Shown piece by piece: positions 61,977 to 64,000 of a DNA stretch of 64,000 nucleotides. The notes beneath the pieces are model-generated. The model had not been told where the DNA came from, made no database searches, and saw only the letters and a list, made by a program, of their open reading frames with translations. The stretch comes from an uncultured Eubacteriales bacterium (GTDB lineage Bacteria > Bacillota > Clostridia > Oscillospirales > Acutalibacteraceae): positions 1 to 64,000 of the forward strand of contig CAKSEH010000008.1 of assembly GCA_934446475.1 (NCBI GenBank), written 5' to 3'. Positions within the stretch are counted from its first letter, which is position 1. Each line of letters starts with the position of its first letter. Position numbers and translations under genes: made by a program.

Positions 61977-62007
61977 TTTTTAATCCTCCGTTCGTGTTAT
62001 GAGTTAA

Positions 62008-62859
62008 TTATACTCTGGGCACTGTCCCGATAACTACCCTGTCATTCCTTGAATAGTCCTTAATTATCCTCACATCGGTGTAACCCTCTTTTTCGAGTAT
62101 ATCCTTAACCGCCTCGCCCTGAGCCGCTCCTATTTCGAAAACAAGGGCGCCCTTGGGCTTTATATAGCGTTTATATTCTTTTGCAATTCTTCGGTAAAAA
62201 TAAAGTCCGTCGCTTCCGCCGTAGAAAGCGGTTTCGGGTTCGTACAAAAGCTCGGGCTGAAGGTCCTTCATATCCTCATCCGAAAGATAGGGGGGATTTG
62301 AAACTATAAGATGGACCCTGCTTGTCAGCCTTACATCGTCAAAAATATCATCCATAATGAGCGTTGTGTTCTCGGGGGATATCTCGCTTGCGTTTTCAAG
62401 GAGATACCTAACAGCGTGTTCATATTTTTCGACCATTATAACACTGCTGTTCGGAACCTCTTTGGCAAGGGTTATCCCTATACAGCCGCTGCCTGCGCAA
62501 AGATCTATTATCTTAGGCCTTTTTATATCCTTAAGGTGCTCTATACATACCTCTATAACTTTTTCGGTATCCTGCCTCGGAATTAAAACTCCCTCGCCCA
62601 CAAGGAATTTTCTGCCGTAAAACTCCCAATAACCGAGTATATACTGAAGCGGATAATGTGCCATTCTGAGCGCAAGCGTACTCAAAAGTTTTCTTTCCTC
62701 ATCAATGGTAAGTTCGCTTTCATAGTCGCCTATTATCCGGGCTTTCGACTTGCCCGTTACAGTTTCCATAATGACCATCGCTTCAAATGCGCAGTCGTCT
62801 ATGCCTGCGGCGGCAAGTTTTGCCTTTGTTTCGTGGTATCTTCTGTAGAGTGTTGCCAA
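62008..62859 (-). CDS. prmC: Peptide chain release factor N5-glutamine methyltransferase
   Basis: A 283-residue SAM methyltransferase modifying the GGQ Gln of release factors. CAGSGCIGITLA is the SAM motif and NPPYLSD the catalytic motif. The TTG at 62859 is preferred as start: GAGGAG lies 7 bases upstream and the N-terminus then matches the family (LATLYRRYHETKAKL). An ATG at 62901 would overlap the upstream gene by 41 bases and add an unlikely basic tail. Confidence 0.92.
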   Translation of the reverse strand: MATLYRRYHETKAKLAAAGIDDCAFEAMVIMETVTGKSKARIIGDYESELTIDEERKLLSTLALRMAHYPLQYILGYWEFYGRKFLVGEGVLIPRQDTEKVIEVCIEHLKDIKRPKIIDLCAGSGCIGITLAKEVPNSSVIMVEKYEHAVRYLLENASEISPENTTLIMDDIFDDVRLTSRVHLIVSNPPYLSDEDMKDLQPELLYEPETAFYGGSDGLYFYRRIAKEYKRYIKPKGALVFEIGAAQGEAVKDILEKEGYTDVRIIKDYSRNDRVVIGTVPRV

Positions 62860-62860
62860 A

Positions 62861-63835
62861 TCAGGACTCCTCCTCTTTTTCTTCTGCGGGACGCTCAACA
62901 TCCGGGATCTTCGGCTCGCACGCCTTCAGTGCCGCTATAGCTATTTCAAGCATCGAATCATCCGGATTTTTTGTTGTTATCCTCTGCATCCAAAGCCCCG
63001 GAGCGGAAACGATGCGGGTAAACACATTATCGTATTTTCCGCACGCTCTGAGTATTTCAAATCCTACCCCGCATATTATCGGGATAAGCAGAATTTTTAT
63101 TATTATCCAAAGCCATATAATATCGTAAACACCGGGAAAAATAAACTGAACAAGGGTTGAAAACAAAATACTTACAAGTATCATCAGTATGAGGAACGAT
63201 GTTCCGCACCTCGGGTGAAAACGGCTCTGTTTTCTTGCGTTTTCAACCGTAAGCGGCAGTCCCTTTTCATAGCAGAAAATGGTCTTATGCTCCGCTCCGT
63301 GGTACATAAAGACCCTGCGCATATCCTTTATCAGCGATACAAGCGCCATATAAACAACAAATACCGAAAGCTTAATGAGCTGCTCTATGCTTGAACGGAC
63401 GACCTTTGAAAATGCTCCCCCGCACAGCCATTCTATACCCTTTACTATGTATCTCGGAACGCCCATAAACAGCACTGCCGCAAGCAAAACTCCGAGCACC
63501 GTGCCCACCGTCATAATAACCGTTGTTAAGACATTCTTTTGTTTATCGGAAAGTTTCTTTTCTTCTTCCTCTTCCTCAACATCGGTAAAGCCCGACTTAT
63601 CGGCAGATATCATCATAGCCTTATAGCCCTGCTTCATTGATTCTATGTAAGCCGCTATTCCCCTGATAACGGGCAGCCGCAAAAACGCATACTTTTGCCT
63701 TAAGGTTTTATCTTCAAGGTAGGATATATCTATCGAACCGTCCTTTTTCCTTACGGCAATAGCGGTTTTTTCAGGGCTTTTCATCAAAATTCCCTCAATA
63801 AGCGCCTGACCGCCTATAGCTGTATATTTAGCCAT
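62861..63835 (-). CDS. DUF1385 membrane protein
   Basis: A 324-residue protein with three or four TM segments (about 99-121, 147-165, 205-227, 235-250). DUF1385 features: GGQALIEGILMKSP at the N-terminus, HGAEHKTIFCYE and RFHPRCGTSFL. Function of the family is unknown; the position before prmC is conserved in Firmicutes. Acidic C-terminal tail. Confidence 0.9.
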   Translation of the reverse strand: MAKYTAIGGQALIEGILMKSPEKTAIAVRKKDGSIDISYLEDKTLRQKYAFLRLPVIRGIAAYIESMKQGYKAMMISADKSGFTDVEEEEEEKKLSDKQKNVLTTVIMTVGTVLGVLLAAVLFMGVPRYIVKGIEWLCGGAFSKVVRSSIEQLIKLSVFVVYMALVSLIKDMRRVFMYHGAEHKTIFCYEKGLPLTVENARKQSRFHPRCGTSFLILMILVSILFSTLVQFIFPGVYDIIWLWIIIKILLIPIICGVGFEILRACGKYDNVFTRIVSAPGLWMQRITTKNPDDSMLEIAIAALKACEPKIPDVERPAEEKEEES

Positions 63836-63921
63836 TTATAACTCCTTTAAAACCGCAGTTTAAAACTGCGTATTTAAATTTGGGCAGTGCAGCAAACTTC
63901 AGTCGCTGCGGTTTTCCTTTT

Positions 63922-63927
63922 ATTATA
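63922..63927 (-). promoter_or_regulatory. Possible -10 of the DUF1385-prmC-recA operon
   Basis: TATAAT on the minus strand, about 90 bases before the DUF1385 gene; no clear -35. A CGCAGTTT/AAACTGCG palindrome lies between it and the gene (about 63856-63872). Confidence 0.4.
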
Positions 63928-64000
63928 CTGCACCACCCTTTATTTTAAAGCTTTTCGGCGCTAAAATCAAGTCTTTAAGCGATTTTATTAAATTTGTTTA

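Noticed and set aside
61977..62007. SOS (LexA) box before recA
   Set aside because: No CGAAC-N4-GTTCG-type palindrome is present in the 31-base gap.

Overview
The window is a chromosomal segment of a spore-forming member of the Clostridia (Firmicutes), most like the Ruminococcaceae/Oscillospiraceae group. The basis is moderate GC, Spo0A and SpoIID, a T-box leader, the Firmicutes order rimP-nusA-rnpM-ylxQ-infB-rbfA-nrnA-truB-ribF, a DUF177-rpmF pair and a DUF1385-prmC pair. The species cannot be named from sequence alone. Most genes lie on the minus strand in long, tightly packed operons with 1-40 bp overlaps or gaps. No rRNA, tRNA or CRISPR array was seen.

Layout. (1) 1-6500: a 1835-residue secreted protein with two TIG-like domains, a right-handed beta-helix and four C-terminal modules. 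The 5' end of a tandem paralogue runs off the left edge. Both copies share signal peptide, leader, promoter layout and a pair of Spo0A-box-like sites. (2) 6.5-17.9 kb: dCMP deaminase and gph; rpmB; the DUF512 protein, der, plsY and gpsA; DUF177-rpmF; spo0A; mscL (the only plus-strand gene here); and asnS-asnA behind a T-box. (3) 18-26 kb: one minus-strand operon, murI, DUF1934, argS, pncB, a lipoprotein, lon and ysxC. (4) 26-30.6 kb: glgP plus a GH13 enzyme for alpha-glucan breakdown. (5) 30.7-41 kb: the nus/infB operon, carrying a lipoprotein and a DUF1015 gene at its 3' end. (6) 41-50 kb: a zinc-ribbon/PASTA pseudokinase, a phosphoesterase with an apparent ACG start, a DacF-like carboxypeptidase, a cyclophilin lipoprotein, a repeat-only stretch, a SASA esterase and SpoIID. 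(7) 50.5-55.4 kb: murA, then a 3.4-kb phage-type cassette of fibres, coiled-coil membrane protein, amidase and holin between two strong terminators. (8) 55.5-64 kb: a minus-strand run of DUF1385, prmC, recA, recX, rimO, pgsA, cysE, cysS and a trmN6-like methyltransferase.

Most of the content is core information processing, cell envelope and carbon storage. The parts I consider worth attention are the Spo0A-box-marked tandem secreted beta-helix genes, the isolated fibre/amidase/holin cassette, the degenerate kinase, and several families of hairpin-rich repeats. Two of those repeat copies lie just downstream of predicted promoters, inside long 5' leaders.
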